NCBI RefSeq assembly: GCF_020179475.1
Contig: NZ_JAILXZ010000001.1
Span: 1,054,001-1,118,000 of the forward strand
Origin: Novosphingobium huizhouense
GTDB taxonomy: Bacteria > Pseudomonadota > Alphaproteobacteria > Sphingomonadales > Sphingomonadaceae
DNA length: 64,000 nt
Direction of reading: 5' to 3'
This document shows, in pieces, positions 18,602 through 26,989 of the stretch. The number at the start of each line of letters is the position of its first letter. Position 1 is the first letter of the stretch. The notes below the pieces were generated by a model that had not been told where the DNA came from, ran no database searches, and was given only the letters and a program-made list of their open reading frames with translations. A program made the translations under genes and the position numbers.

Positions 18602-20068
18602 TTGTTCCGAAGCGAAAGCGCCACCCCCGCCGTGCCAGCATCCGTTCCTGCCAAGCTTACTCCCAAGCTTACCCGTCGTGCCGCCCTTTCGCTTGCCGCC
18701 GCCACGGCAGGCGTCGCCGCCATGCCCGAAAGCGTGCGGTCCGCGCCGACCGGGCGGCGTCCCAACATCCTGTTCATCCTCGCCGACGACATGGGCTATG
18801 CCGACCTGTCGGTTTACGGACGGCGCGATTACCAGACGCCGCGGCTCGACCGGCTGGCGAGCGAAGGACTGCGCTTCACCAGCGCCTATGCCAACAGCGC
18901 CGTCTGCACCGCGACGCGGGTGGCGCTGATCACCGGGCGCTATCAGTACCGCCTGCCGGTCGGGCTGGAAGAGCCGCTCGCCAACCGCGAGAACGTCGGC
19001 CTGCCGCCCGAGCATCCGACGCTGCCCTCGCTCCTGCGCGCGGCGGGCTATGCCACCGCGCTGGTCGGCAAGTGGCATCTCGGCAGCCTTCCCGCCTACG
19101 ATCCGCTGAAAAGCGGGTACGAGCATTTCTGGGGCCTGCGCGGCGGGGCCATCGACTACTTCTCGCACGCTTCCGCCAACGGCAAGCCCGACCTGTGGGA
19201 CGGCCCGACCCCGCTGGAGAAGGCGGGCTACACCACCGACCTCTTGGCCGACCACGCGATCGAGGTGCTGCGCGCGTTCGGCCAGCGCTCGCGGCCGTGG
19301 TTCATGAGCCTCCATTTCACGGCGCCGCACTGGCCCTGGGAAAGCTCCGCGGACGAGGCCGAATCCCGCCGTCTTGCCGCCCTCAAGGATCCCGAGGCGC
19401 AGTTCCACTACGACGGCGGCAGCGCCGCGACATATGCGGCGATGGTCACCCGCCTCGACTTTCAGGTCGGGCGCGTGCTCGATGCGCTCGCGGCGAGCGG
19501 GCAGGCGGACAACACCATCGTCGTGTTCACCAGCGACAATGGCGGGGAACGGTTTTCCGACACCTGGCCCTTCAGCGGTCACAAGACCGAGCTGCTCGAG
19601 GGCGGCTTGCGGATTCCCGCCATCGTGCGCTGGCCCGGGGTGACCCGGCCGGGCGCCACCAGCGATGCGCAGATCATGTCGATGGACTGGCTGCCGACCT
19701 TCGTCGCCGCGGCAGGAACCGCGCCGGACAGCGCCCATGCGCCCGACGGCATCGACATCCGCCCTGCGCTCGAAGGCGCCGCGTTGCCCGAGCGCACGCT
19801 GTTCTGGCGATACAAGGGGCACGGCCAGCAGGCCGCGCGCAAGGGCCGCTACAAATACCTCAAGCTCGAAGGCAACACGTTCCTGTTCGACGTCGTCGCC
19901 GATCCGCTCGAGCGGGCCAACCTCAAGCTGCGCAAGCCCGAGATCTACGCCGACCTGACGCAGCGCTGGGCTGAGTGGGACAAGACCATGCTGCCCCTCG
20001 ATCCTGCATCGTACACCCACGGGATCACCGGCCAGCATGTCGCCGACCATTACGGCATCGACCAATGA
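18602..20068 (+). CDS. Exported arylsulfatase-type sulfatase (C-x-A-x-R variant)
   Basis: This type I sulfatase hydrolyses sulfate esters. Metal-binding residues are seen in ILADDMGYAD (Asp62, Asp63) and TSDNGGERF, and KWHLG is the usual catalytic lysine/histidine region. The formylglycine motif is NSAVCTATRVALITGR: Cys102 and Arg106 are kept, but the usual Pro of C-x-P-x-R is Ala. A twin-arginine-like leader (TRRAALSLAAATAGVAA) suggests Tat export. The start is uncertain: TTG at 18602 gives 488 aa, and GTG at 18632 is possible; neither has a good ribosome-binding site. It ends in an ATGA overlap with the PPIase gene. Confidence 0.88.
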   Translation: MFRSESATPAVPASVPAKLTPKLTRRAALSLAAATAGVAAMPESVRSAPTGRRPNILFILADDMGYADLSVYGRRDYQTPRLDRLASEGLRFTSAYANSAVCTATRVALITGRYQYRLPVGLEEPLANRENVGLPPEHPTLPSLLRAAGYATALVGKWHLGSLPAYDPLKSGYEHFWGLRGGAIDYFSHASANGKPDLWDGPTPLEKAGYTTDLLADHAIEVLRAFGQRSRPWFMSLHFTAPHWPWESSADEAESRRLAALKDPEAQFHYDGGSAATYAAMVTRLDFQVGRVLDALAASGQADNTIVVFTSDNGGERFSDTWPFSGHKTELLEGGLRIPAIVRWPGVTRPGATSDAQIMSMDWLPTFVAAAGTAPDSAHAPDGIDIRPALEGAALPERTLFWRYKGHGQQAARKGRYKYLKLEGNTFLFDVVADPLERANLKLRKPEIYADLTQRWAEWDKTMLPLDPASYTHGITGQHVADHYGIDQ

Positions 20069-20910
20069 CGGCGCTGGCCGAGCGATTGCCTCGCTGGATC
20101 GGCGCTGTCGTCCGTGAGCCGCTGACGCATTTCGTCGCCATCGGGATCGGCATCTTCCTCGTCAGCCACGTGATCGAGCAGCGCCAGTCGCGCTACAACC
20201 TCACCCTCACCAACGCCGATGTGCTGCGCATCGCCAACTCCTACGCCCAGCAATATGGCGCGCAGGCCAGCCCCGGGCAGATGCGCACGATGATCGACAA
20301 CGCCGTGCGCGAGGAAATCTACCTGCGCGAGGGCCTCGCGCTCGGGCTCGACAAGAACGACGAGATCGTCCGCCGCCGCATCGCGCAGAAGTTCGACTTC
20401 CTCCAACAGGACCAGGCCGCCCCGCGCGAGCCCGCCGAGAGCCAGCTGCGTGACTGGTACGCTGCGCACGCCGCGCGCTTCGCCGAGCCGGCCAAGGTCT
20501 CGTTCGAACAGCGCTACTTCGCGCCGGACCAGCGCGGCGATGGCGCAGCGAGGGCGCTCGCCACCGCTGCGCTTGCCAATGCCGACGCGACGCCCGGCGA
20601 CACCTTCCCTGGCCCGGCACGGATCGTCGCGCTTTCCCACGAGGACGTCGACCGCGTGTTCGGCGGCAGCGGTTTTGCCGCGGGCGTGTTCGCTGCGCCC
20701 CGGGGCCGCTGGGCCGGTCCGTTCCGCTCGGGCTTCGGCTGGCACCTCGTGCGCGTTACCGACTTGACCCCGGCTCGCCCGCGCAGCTTCGACGAGGCGC
20801 GCGCCGACGTCCGCCGCGACTGGATCGAGGCCGACCGCAAGGCGCGCAACGACGCGGCATGGACCGCGCTGCGCGCGCGCTACACCGTCACCGTGCCGCA
20901 GGTACGCTGA
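20065..20910 (+). CDS. Membrane-anchored parvulin-type peptidyl-prolyl isomerase
   Basis: This 281-aa protein has an N-terminal membrane anchor (PLTHFVAIGIGIFLVSHVIE), a helical SurA-like segment (residues ~45-120) and a C-terminal parvulin-like domain ending with GPFRSGFGWHLVRVTDLTPA. It would assist folding of exported proteins on the periplasmic side, plausibly the sulfatase or the DUF3604 protein encoded beside it. The start overlaps the sulfatase stop (ATGA), and the stop overlaps the next start (TGATG). A frame open upstream to 19975 is ignored because this ATG is coupled and precedes the anchor. Confidence 0.82.
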   Translation: MTALAERLPRWIGAVVREPLTHFVAIGIGIFLVSHVIEQRQSRYNLTLTNADVLRIANSYAQQYGAQASPGQMRTMIDNAVREEIYLREGLALGLDKNDEIVRRRIAQKFDFLQQDQAAPREPAESQLRDWYAAHAARFAEPAKVSFEQRYFAPDQRGDGAARALATAALANADATPGDTFPGPARIVALSHEDVDRVFGGSGFAAGVFAAPRGRWAGPFRSGFGWHLVRVTDLTPARPRSFDEARADVRRDWIEADRKARNDAAWTALRARYTVTVPQVR

Positions 20911-21917
20911 TGCATCTGCTGCGCGCCTTCCTCGCACTCGTCGCGCTCCTTGCCGGCGCGGCGTCGGCCCGTGCGCATGAAGTCCGCCCCGCCTTCCTCG
21001 AGATCGTCGCCCGGCCCGACGGCAAGGCGGACGTCACCTGGAAGCAGCCGAGCATCGGCATGCTGGTCGTGCCGCTGCGCCCGCGCATCTCGGGCGGACT
21101 GATCGACGGCCGGGCGCACCGGGTGGAGACCGCCACCAACTTCGAGATCCGCCACTGGGACGGGGTCGACCTCGGTCCGCAGGGCCTCGACGGGCGCGAG
21201 GTGCGCGTCGACGGGCTCGACCAGACGATCACCGACACTCTGCTGCTGATCCACCTGCCCGATGGCGACGAGGAAAGCCGTGTGCTGACGCCCGGCGAGC
21301 CCGCGATGACGATCGACGCGCACGCCGGCGCTGCGGTCCCCGCCTATCTCGTGCTCGGCGTCGAACACATCCTCACCGGTGTCGACCATCTGCTGTTCGT
21401 GTTCGGCCTGCTGCTGCTCAGCTCGGGCTGGCGGCAGCTCCTGCGCACGATCACCGCGTTTACCGTCGCCCATTCGATCACGCTTGCGCTCACCGCGCTC
21501 AAGCTGATGACCCTCGACCCCGCGCTGGTCGAGGCGATGGTCGCCTGGTCGATCCTGTTCCTCGCGGTCGAACTGGTGCGCAAGCAGCGCGGCGCCGACG
21601 GGCTGACCCAGCGCCAGCCATGGCTCGTCGCGTTCGGCTTCGGCCTGCTCCACGGCGCGGCCTTCGCCGGCGCGCTCAAGCAGATCGGGCTGCCGCAGGG
21701 CAACATCCCGGCCTCGCTGTTCCTTTTCAACCTAGGCGTCGAGATCGGCCAGTTGCTGTTCGTCGCCGCTGTCATGGCCGCGCTGTGGGGCCTCAAGCGC
21801 CTGCGCTGGCCCGCCGCCACGCCGCGCATCGCCTGGACGGCCGCGAGCTACGCGATCGGCTCGTTCTCCTTCTTCTGGTTCCTCGAGCGGCTCCACGCCG
21901 TGATCGACTTCGCATGA
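20910..21917 (+). CDS. HupE/UreJ-family membrane protein
   Basis: This 335-aa protein has a signal peptide (ALVALLAGAASARA), a periplasmic N-terminal domain of about 125 residues and a six-to-seven-helix membrane domain. The HupE/UreJ signature is visible as VEHILTGVDHLLFVFGLLLL and FTVAHSITLALTAL, with a later GFGLLHGAAFAGAL. Relatives are proposed to move Ni2+ or Co2+. In this cluster it may supply metal to the DUF3604 protein or another metalloenzyme. That is inference, since the large N-terminal domain form is uncharacterised as far as I know. Confidence 0.82.
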   Translation: MHLLRAFLALVALLAGAASARAHEVRPAFLEIVARPDGKADVTWKQPSIGMLVVPLRPRISGGLIDGRAHRVETATNFEIRHWDGVDLGPQGLDGREVRVDGLDQTITDTLLLIHLPDGDEESRVLTPGEPAMTIDAHAGAAVPAYLVLGVEHILTGVDHLLFVFGLLLLSSGWRQLLRTITAFTVAHSITLALTALKLMTLDPALVEAMVAWSILFLAVELVRKQRGADGLTQRQPWLVAFGFGLLHGAAFAGALKQIGLPQGNIPASLFLFNLGVEIGQLLFVAAVMAALWGLKRLRWPAATPRIAWTAASYAIGSFSFFWFLERLHAVIDFA

Positions 21918-21948
21918 CGTGCAAGCACACAACAGGAGGGAATGTCCC

Positions 21949-23835
21949 ATGACCAAGCGCACCCGCTGGCTGACCGGCGCCGCCATCGCCGCGCCGCTCG
22001 CCTACCATGTCCTGATCGGCTTCGGCGCGGCGTCCGCCAGCCAGCCGGCCCGCAGCGAAAGCGCTGCGCCCGCAGGCATCGAGACCTTCCCCGACAAGCA
22101 GGCCTTCTTCGGGGACCTGCATCTGCACACCACCAACTCGTTCGACGCCTACGTGCTGATGGGCACGCGCACCACGCCCGAGGACGCCTACCGCTTCGCC
22201 CGCGGCGACACGATCCAGTACCTCGGCGCGCCGATCAAGCGCAGCTTCCCGCTCGATTTCGAGGCGGTCACCGACCACTCCGAAAACCTCGGCGTGTTCA
22301 ACCAGCTCGACGACCCCAAGAGCGAGTTTTCGCTGTCGGACATCGGCAAGCTGGCGCGCGAGGGCGGCGTCGCCAACTTCGTCAAGATCGTCGGGCTGAT
22401 CACCGGTGGCACGCGTCTCGGCGGCAATGCCGCGGAAGTCTCCGCCTCGACCTGGGCGCGCGAGATCGAGACCGCCAACCGCTTCTATGCGCCCGGCAAG
22501 TTCACCACCTTCATCGCCTACGAGTGGACCTCGATGCCCGGCGGCGCCAACCTCCATCGCAACGTCATCTTCAAGGGGGACACGGCGCCCGCGCCCTTCA
22601 CCTCGATCGACAGCAAGGACCCCAAGGACCTGTGGACCTGGCTCGCCAAGATCCGCGGGCAGGGCTACGAAGCGCTCGCCATTCCGCACAACGGCAATGC
22701 CTCTAACGGGCTGATGTACGACTGGACCTCGCTCGACGGCAAACCGATCGACGAAGCCTATGCGCAGCTGCGCGCCACCAACGAGCCCTTGTCCGAAGTC
22801 TCGCAGAACAAGGGCACCAGCGAGACCCACCCGGCGCTCGCCGCCAACGACGAGTTCGCCAACTACGAGATCTTCGACAAGCTGCTGATCGGCACGACCG
22901 CCAGCAAGCCCGCCGGCTCATACTGGCGCGATGCGCTGGGACGCGGCCTCGTGCTCCAGGAAAAGCTCGGAGTGAACCCGTACAAGGACGGCGCGGAAGG
23001 GTCGAGCGACCTGCACGGCGGCCTGCAGGTCTCGACCGCGCAGGAATACGGCGGCATTGCCGGCGCCAACCTCGGCGGCGGCAAGCTCAAGGACGATAGC
23101 GCTAAGGAGCAGCTCGGCCTTGCGCCCGCGCATAGCGTCGGGCTCAATCCGGTGATCCTCAGCCCCGGTGCGCTGACCGGCGTCTGGGCCGAGGCCAATA
23201 CCCGCGACGCGATCTACGCCGCGTTCCGCCGCAAGGAGACCTATGCCACCAGCGGCAGCCGGCTCAAGCTGCGCTTCTTCGGCGGCTGGGACTTCTCCCG
23301 CAGCTTCGTCGCCAAGCCGAACTGGGTCCACGATGCCTACCGCCTCGGCGTGCCGATGGGGGGCGACCTGCCGCAGGCCCGCGCCGGAAAGGCGCCGAAC
23401 TTCGTGATCGAGGCGGTCAAGGATCCCTTGAGCGGCAACCTCGACCGCGTGCAGGTGGTCAAGGTCTACGTCGAGGGGGGCAAGCAGCAGGAAAAGATCT
23501 TCGACGTTGCCTGGGGCAATGCCGCCAGCGGCGCGCGCAAGATCGATCCCGACACCGGCAAGCTCTCCGCGATCGGCAGCACGGTCGATCTCAAGACCGG
23601 CAAGTGGGACAATTCGATCGGCGCCGCCCGCCTGGCGACGGTGTGGACCGACCCGACCTTCAAGGCCGACCAGACCGCGGTCTACTACGTCCGCGTGCTC
23701 GAAATCCCGACGCCACGCTGGTCCACCTTGCGTGCGATCGAATTCGGCCTGCCGCTGCCCAAGGAAGTCGCGCCGACCATCCAGCAGCGCGCCTGGTCCT
23801 CGCCGATCTGGTATACGCCCACGCGCAGCCGCTGA
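21949..23835 (+). CDS. DUF3604 exported protein, PHP-like metal-binding fold
   Basis: This 628-aa protein begins at an ATG behind AGGAGGG. A signal peptide (residues ~1-30) precedes AFFGDLHLHTTNSFDAYVLM, where the His58-x-His60 pair resembles the first metal site of PHP-type phosphoesterases. DFEAVTDHSENLG supplies another Asp-His pair, and IPHNGNASNG and TYATSGSRLKLRFFGG follow. DUF3604 proteins have no settled reaction. A metal-dependent hydrolase of phosphate or sulfate esters is plausible from the fold hints and the sulfatase neighbour. It is the last gene of the co-directional run. Confidence 0.85.
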   Translation: MTKRTRWLTGAAIAAPLAYHVLIGFGAASASQPARSESAAPAGIETFPDKQAFFGDLHLHTTNSFDAYVLMGTRTTPEDAYRFARGDTIQYLGAPIKRSFPLDFEAVTDHSENLGVFNQLDDPKSEFSLSDIGKLAREGGVANFVKIVGLITGGTRLGGNAAEVSASTWAREIETANRFYAPGKFTTFIAYEWTSMPGGANLHRNVIFKGDTAPAPFTSIDSKDPKDLWTWLAKIRGQGYEALAIPHNGNASNGLMYDWTSLDGKPIDEAYAQLRATNEPLSEVSQNKGTSETHPALAANDEFANYEIFDKLLIGTTASKPAGSYWRDALGRGLVLQEKLGVNPYKDGAEGSSDLHGGLQVSTAQEYGGIAGANLGGGKLKDDSAKEQLGLAPAHSVGLNPVILSPGALTGVWAEANTRDAIYAAFRRKETYATSGSRLKLRFFGGWDFSRSFVAKPNWVHDAYRLGVPMGGDLPQARAGKAPNFVIEAVKDPLSGNLDRVQVVKVYVEGGKQQEKIFDVAWGNAASGARKIDPDTGKLSAIGSTVDLKTGKWDNSIGAARLATVWTDPTFKADQTAVYYVRVLEIPTPRWSTLRAIEFGLPLPKEVAPTIQQRAWSSPIWYTPTRSR

Positions 23836-24100
23836 GCGCGGGCGCGCCCGGCCGTCGCCGCCGTTTCCCCGCGGGCGGCGGCCGGCGGATTGCGCCCGGC
23901 CCGGACGGCGCCGGCACGGCCGAAGGGGCGATGCGGCGGGCGCGCCCGGCCGGCGGCGCCAGCGGCGCCCGCGAGGAAGGCGTAAGTCCTTCAATTCCGG
24001 GGGCGGTACGGCCCTAAGGGCATCGCCTCGCGCGGCGAATTGGCGTATCTGCCGGGGGAACGGGCGGCCGGCCGGGCGGTCCGTGCGGAGAGACCATCAC

Positions 24101-25228
24101 GTGCTCGATTCGTTGCAGTCGTTCCTCGCGGTGCGCGGGCTCGCCCCGCACGGGTACTGCCTGCTGTGGGAACCGCGCCTGATCTGGACCCACGTCGCCT
24201 CCGACGCGGTGATCGCGGCCGCCTATTTCTCGATTCCGCTGGTGCTGCTGCGCCTGCTGATGATCCGCCGCGACATCAGGTTCGGCTGGATGATCGGCGC
24301 CTTCGCGCTGTTCATCCTTGCCTGCGGCCTCACGCATGTGCTCTCGATCGTCACCTTGTGGATCCCGGCCTACGGCTGGGAAGGCCTGGTCAAGGCGGTC
24401 ACCGCGCTCGCCTCGCTGGTCACCGCGGTCCTGCTGGTGCGCCTGCTGCCGGGACTGGTCGCGATCCCTTCGCCGGCGCAGCTGCAACGCGCCAACGAGG
24501 CCTTGCAGCGCGAGGCGATCGAGCGCGCCAAGGCCGAGGAAATGCTGCGGCAGTCCTACAAGATGCAGGCGATGGGCCAGCTTGCCGGCGGCGTCGCGCA
24601 CGATTTCAACAACCTGCTCGGCGTGATCGTCGGGAGCATCGATCGCGCGCAGCGCAAGGGCGCGGCGACGCCCGAAGGCGCACGCGCGCTCGACAATGCG
24701 CTGGCCGGGGCGGCGCAGGCCGCCAAGCTGACGCACCAGCTGCTCGCCTTCACGCGCCAGCAGCCGATGCAGCGCGCACTGCACGACCTTGCCCCGGTGG
24801 CACGCGCCGCGGCCGAGCTGCTCGACCAGACCATCGGTGCGCAGATCGCGATCGAGCTCGATCTCGCCGAGGGCCTGCCGCCGTGCCTGGTCGATCGGTC
24901 ACAGCTCGAAGTGGCGCTGCTCAACCTCGGGCTCAACGCAAGGGACGCGATCTCGGGCGAGGGCAGGGTAACGATCCGCACGCGCCTCCACGCGCCGGAT
25001 TGGGTCGAGCTGAGCGTCGCCGACACCGGCTGCGGCATGGACGCAGCGACGCTCGAACGCGCGATCGAGCCGTTCTTCTCGACCAAGGCCCTCGGCAAGG
25101 GCACCGGGCTCGGGCTCAGCCAGGTGGTGGGCACGATCGAGCAGATGGGCGGCCGGGTGGAAATCGAATCCGCCCCGGGAACCGGAACCACGGTCAGGCT
25201 GTTGATCCCGGCTCGGGCCTCTGACTGA
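24101..25228 (+). CDS. Ethylene-receptor-like sensor histidine kinase
   Basis: This 375-aa kinase starts at GTG 24101 behind GGAGAG. Three N-terminal helices match the plant ETR1 ethylene-binding domain: Asp35, Tyr42, Ile45 and Pro46 in helix 1 (SDAVIAAAYFSIP), and Ile72, Cys75 and His79 in helix 2 (FILACGLTH). These occupy the ETR1 positions D25, Y32, I35, P36, I62, C65 and H69 with a constant offset of ten. Cys and His are the Cu(I) ligands in ETR1. A coiled coil leads to a kinase core with His167 (GGVAHDFNNLL), then NLGLNARDAI, ADTGCGMD and GTGLGLSQV. It has no receiver domain of its own. The response regulator gene follows 13 nt later. Confidence 0.85.
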   Translation: MLDSLQSFLAVRGLAPHGYCLLWEPRLIWTHVASDAVIAAAYFSIPLVLLRLLMIRRDIRFGWMIGAFALFILACGLTHVLSIVTLWIPAYGWEGLVKAVTALASLVTAVLLVRLLPGLVAIPSPAQLQRANEALQREAIERAKAEEMLRQSYKMQAMGQLAGGVAHDFNNLLGVIVGSIDRAQRKGAATPEGARALDNALAGAAQAAKLTHQLLAFTRQQPMQRALHDLAPVARAAAELLDQTIGAQIAIELDLAEGLPPCLVDRSQLEVALLNLGLNARDAISGEGRVTIRTRLHAPDWVELSVADTGCGMDAATLERAIEPFFSTKALGKGTGLGLSQVVGTIEQMGGRVEIESAPGTGTTVRLLIPARASD

Positions 25229-25241
25229 GCCGGGGGAGCGC

Positions 25242-25595
25242 ATGGGATCGCGGATCTGTCTTGTCGAAGATGAGCCGTTGCTGCGGGTGATGACGCAGGA
25301 GGACCTCGAGGACCTGGGCTTCGAGGTGGTGCCGGTGACGACCTGCGACGAGGCCTGGCGGATGATCGCATCAGGCGATTCGTTCGGCTGCCTGGTGACC
25401 GACATCCGCACGCCGGGCGCGATCGACGGCTGGGAGCTGGCGCGCCGCATCCGCACCGTTTCGCCGCAGACCGGCGTGATCTACGTCAGCGGCTACCCCG
25501 GAACCGAGGCGCAACCGGTGGAGGGGTCGATCTTCCTGTCCAAGCCGTACTTGTGCCGCGATCTCGAGCAGGCGCTGGAAAAGCTCGGGGTGTGA
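25242..25595 (+). CDS. Single-domain response regulator
   Basis: This 117-aa receiver without an output domain has acidic residues in LVEDEP, phospho-acceptor Asp54 in LVTDIRTPGAIDGWEL, and a lysine in FLSKPYLCRDL. It is the likely cognate partner of the preceding ethylene-receptor-like kinase, being read from GGGGAGCGC just after it. Lacking a DNA-binding domain, it would act by protein contact or pass phosphate on through a relay. Such HDFNN-type kinase plus stand-alone receiver pairs are common in alphaproteobacteria. Confidence 0.9.
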   Translation: MGSRICLVEDEPLLRVMTQEDLEDLGFEVVPVTTCDEAWRMIASGDSFGCLVTDIRTPGAIDGWELARRIRTVSPQTGVIYVSGYPGTEAQPVEGSIFLSKPYLCRDLEQALEKLGV

Positions 25596-25613
25596 CGCTG
25601 GTGTTGCGTCGCT

Positions 25614-25632
25614 AATGCGAATAATTCTCATT
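25614..25632 (+). promoter_or_regulatory. Fur-box-like palindrome before the PepSY/TonB receptor operon
   Basis: The 19-bp sequence AATGCGAATAATTCTCATT has two 9-nt arms around a central A, with eight of nine positions pairing, and matches the classical ferric-uptake-regulator (Fur) pattern closely. It is AT-rich amid GC-rich DNA and lies 35 nt before the PepSY gene. This suggests that the operon is repressed when iron is sufficient. Confidence 0.65.
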
Positions 25633-25667
25633 GACGGGAACCGCCCGATCGCCTAGCCGCGCCAGCC

Positions 25668-26783
25668 ATGCGGGCAGGGTCGATCAGGGCTTGGGCATGG
25701 GTCCACACGTGGAGCAGCCTCGTCTGCACGCTCGCGCTGCTGCTGCTGTGCGTCACCGGGCTGCCGCTGATCTTCCATGACGAGATCGACGCCTGGTCGG
25801 GCGAGACGGCGCTGGCGGGCGTAGCCTCGGCCCGCGGCGGGCGGCCGCTCGATGCGATCGTGGCGCAGGCGCGGGCCGACTACGCGAGGGCGGCAGGGGC
25901 GCAAGGGGTGCCGCTGTTCGTCGGCTTTTCGCAGGACAGCCTGCTAATCACCGTCACCTTCGGGCCGCGCCCCGATGCGGACGAAGCGCAGATGCGGCTG
26001 TTCTCGTACGACCGCGCGACCGGACGCAGCGTCGGCGAAGTCGCGCGCCACGGGATCATGCCGCTCCTGCTCAAGCTCCACACCGACCTGCTGCTGGGCC
26101 TTCCGGGGATGCTGTTCCTCGGGGTGATGGGCCTGCTGTTCCTTGCCGCGATCGTTTCGGGCGTGGTGCTCTACGTGCCCTTCGTCCGGCGGCTCGCCTT
26201 CGGCACGCTGCGCTTCGACCGCTCGGAGCGCGTGCGCCGCCTCGACGAGCACAACCTGCTCGGGGCGCTCCTGCTCGGCTGGACGCTGGTGGTCGGCGCG
26301 ACCGGCGTGATCAACGCCTTCGCCGATCCGCTCACCGCGCTGTGGCGGCAGGGCGAGCTCGCGCAGATGGTCGCCGCCCGGCACGGCGATGCGGCGCTGC
26401 CGCCGGCGCGCTACGGCTCGCTCGACGCGGCGATGGCTGCGGCGCAGCGGGCGCAAGGCGGGCTTGCGCCGCAGTTCGTCGGCTTTCCCGGCGGGTCCTT
26501 CTCCTCGACGCGGCACTACGCGATCTTCTTCCAGGGCGACACGCCGCTGACCAGCCATGTCCTCACCCCGGTGCTGGTCGATGCCGAGACTGCGCACCTT
26601 TCCGACGTGCGGGCGATGCCGCTGTCGATGCAGGCGCTAATGCTGTCGAAACCGCTGCATTTCGGCGACTACGGCGGCCTTGCGCTCAAGCTCGTCTGGG
26701 CGCTGCTCGACCTCGCCACGATCCGCGTGCTGTGGAGCGGCTTCGCGCTGTGGTGGGGCAAGCGCAAGGCGCGCGCGGCATGA
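25668..26783 (+). CDS. PepSY-associated transmembrane protein (iron-uptake associated)
   Basis: This 371-aa protein of the PepSY_TM family has an N-terminal helix (SLVCTLALLLLCVTGLPLIF), a periplasmic domain, paired central helices (LPGMLFLGVMGLLFLAAIVS; LLGALLLGWTLVVGATGVIN) and a C-terminal helix. Conserved family features include the histidines in WVHTW, LLKLHTDLLLG and LDEHNLLG. Members are usually encoded beside siderophore receptors and are thought to act in ferric-siderophore reduction at the inner membrane. Here it follows a Fur-like box, overlaps the next gene (ATGA) and precedes a siderophore-type receptor. The ribosome-binding site is weak. Confidence 0.85.
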   Translation: MRAGSIRAWAWVHTWSSLVCTLALLLLCVTGLPLIFHDEIDAWSGETALAGVASARGGRPLDAIVAQARADYARAAGAQGVPLFVGFSQDSLLITVTFGPRPDADEAQMRLFSYDRATGRSVGEVARHGIMPLLLKLHTDLLLGLPGMLFLGVMGLLFLAAIVSGVVLYVPFVRRLAFGTLRFDRSERVRRLDEHNLLGALLLGWTLVVGATGVINAFADPLTALWRQGELAQMVAARHGDAALPPARYGSLDAAMAAAQRAQGGLAPQFVGFPGGSFSSTRHYAIFFQGDTPLTSHVLTPVLVDAETAHLSDVRAMPLSMQALMLSKPLHFGDYGGLALKLVWALLDLATIRVLWSGFALWWGKRKARAA

Positions 26784-26989
26784 GCGGGCGCCGCGCCCGC
26801 ACGCCGTGGCGCCCGCTCGGCGCGCCGCTGCTGGTCGCCGCGCTCACGCTCGGCGGCCTCGTCCTCGGCTTGACCGGCAGCGGCTGGCGCGACGCGCTGT
26901 GCGCCGCTGCCACCGGCCTGCCGCTCGTCCTGTTCCTCCTCCACTGGCGCCGCCGCCGGCGCGCCGTTCCTGTCCGAAAGACCCGATGA
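26780..26989 (+). CDS. Small 69-aa two-helix membrane protein
   Basis: The ATG overlaps the PepSY stop (ATGA), and its own stop overlaps the receptor start in the same way (ATGATGA around 26986), so three genes are coupled. Two hydrophobic segments (LLVAALTLGGLVLGLTG and LCAAATGLPLVLFLLHW) are flanked by Arg-rich ends. No family name is recognised. Small proteins of this type between a PepSY gene and a TonB receptor are probably accessory to siderophore handling. Confidence 0.7.
   Translation: MSGRRARTPWRPLGAPLLVAALTLGGLVLGLTGSGWRDALCAAATGLPLVLFLLHWRRRRRAVPVRKTR

Noticed and set aside
13293..18641. A minus-strand open frame of about 1780 codons opposite the receptor, permease and dioxygenase genes
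   Set aside because: The plus-strand genes have motifs, starts and ribosome-binding sites. The antisense frame is Arg/Gly/Glu/His-rich low-complexity sequence caused by GC-rich third positions.
23836..24100. A riboswitch or small RNA in the GC-rich gap before the ethylene-receptor-like kinase
   Set aside because: Several hairpins can be drawn, but none fits a riboswitch class I know, and GC-rich DNA folds readily by chance.
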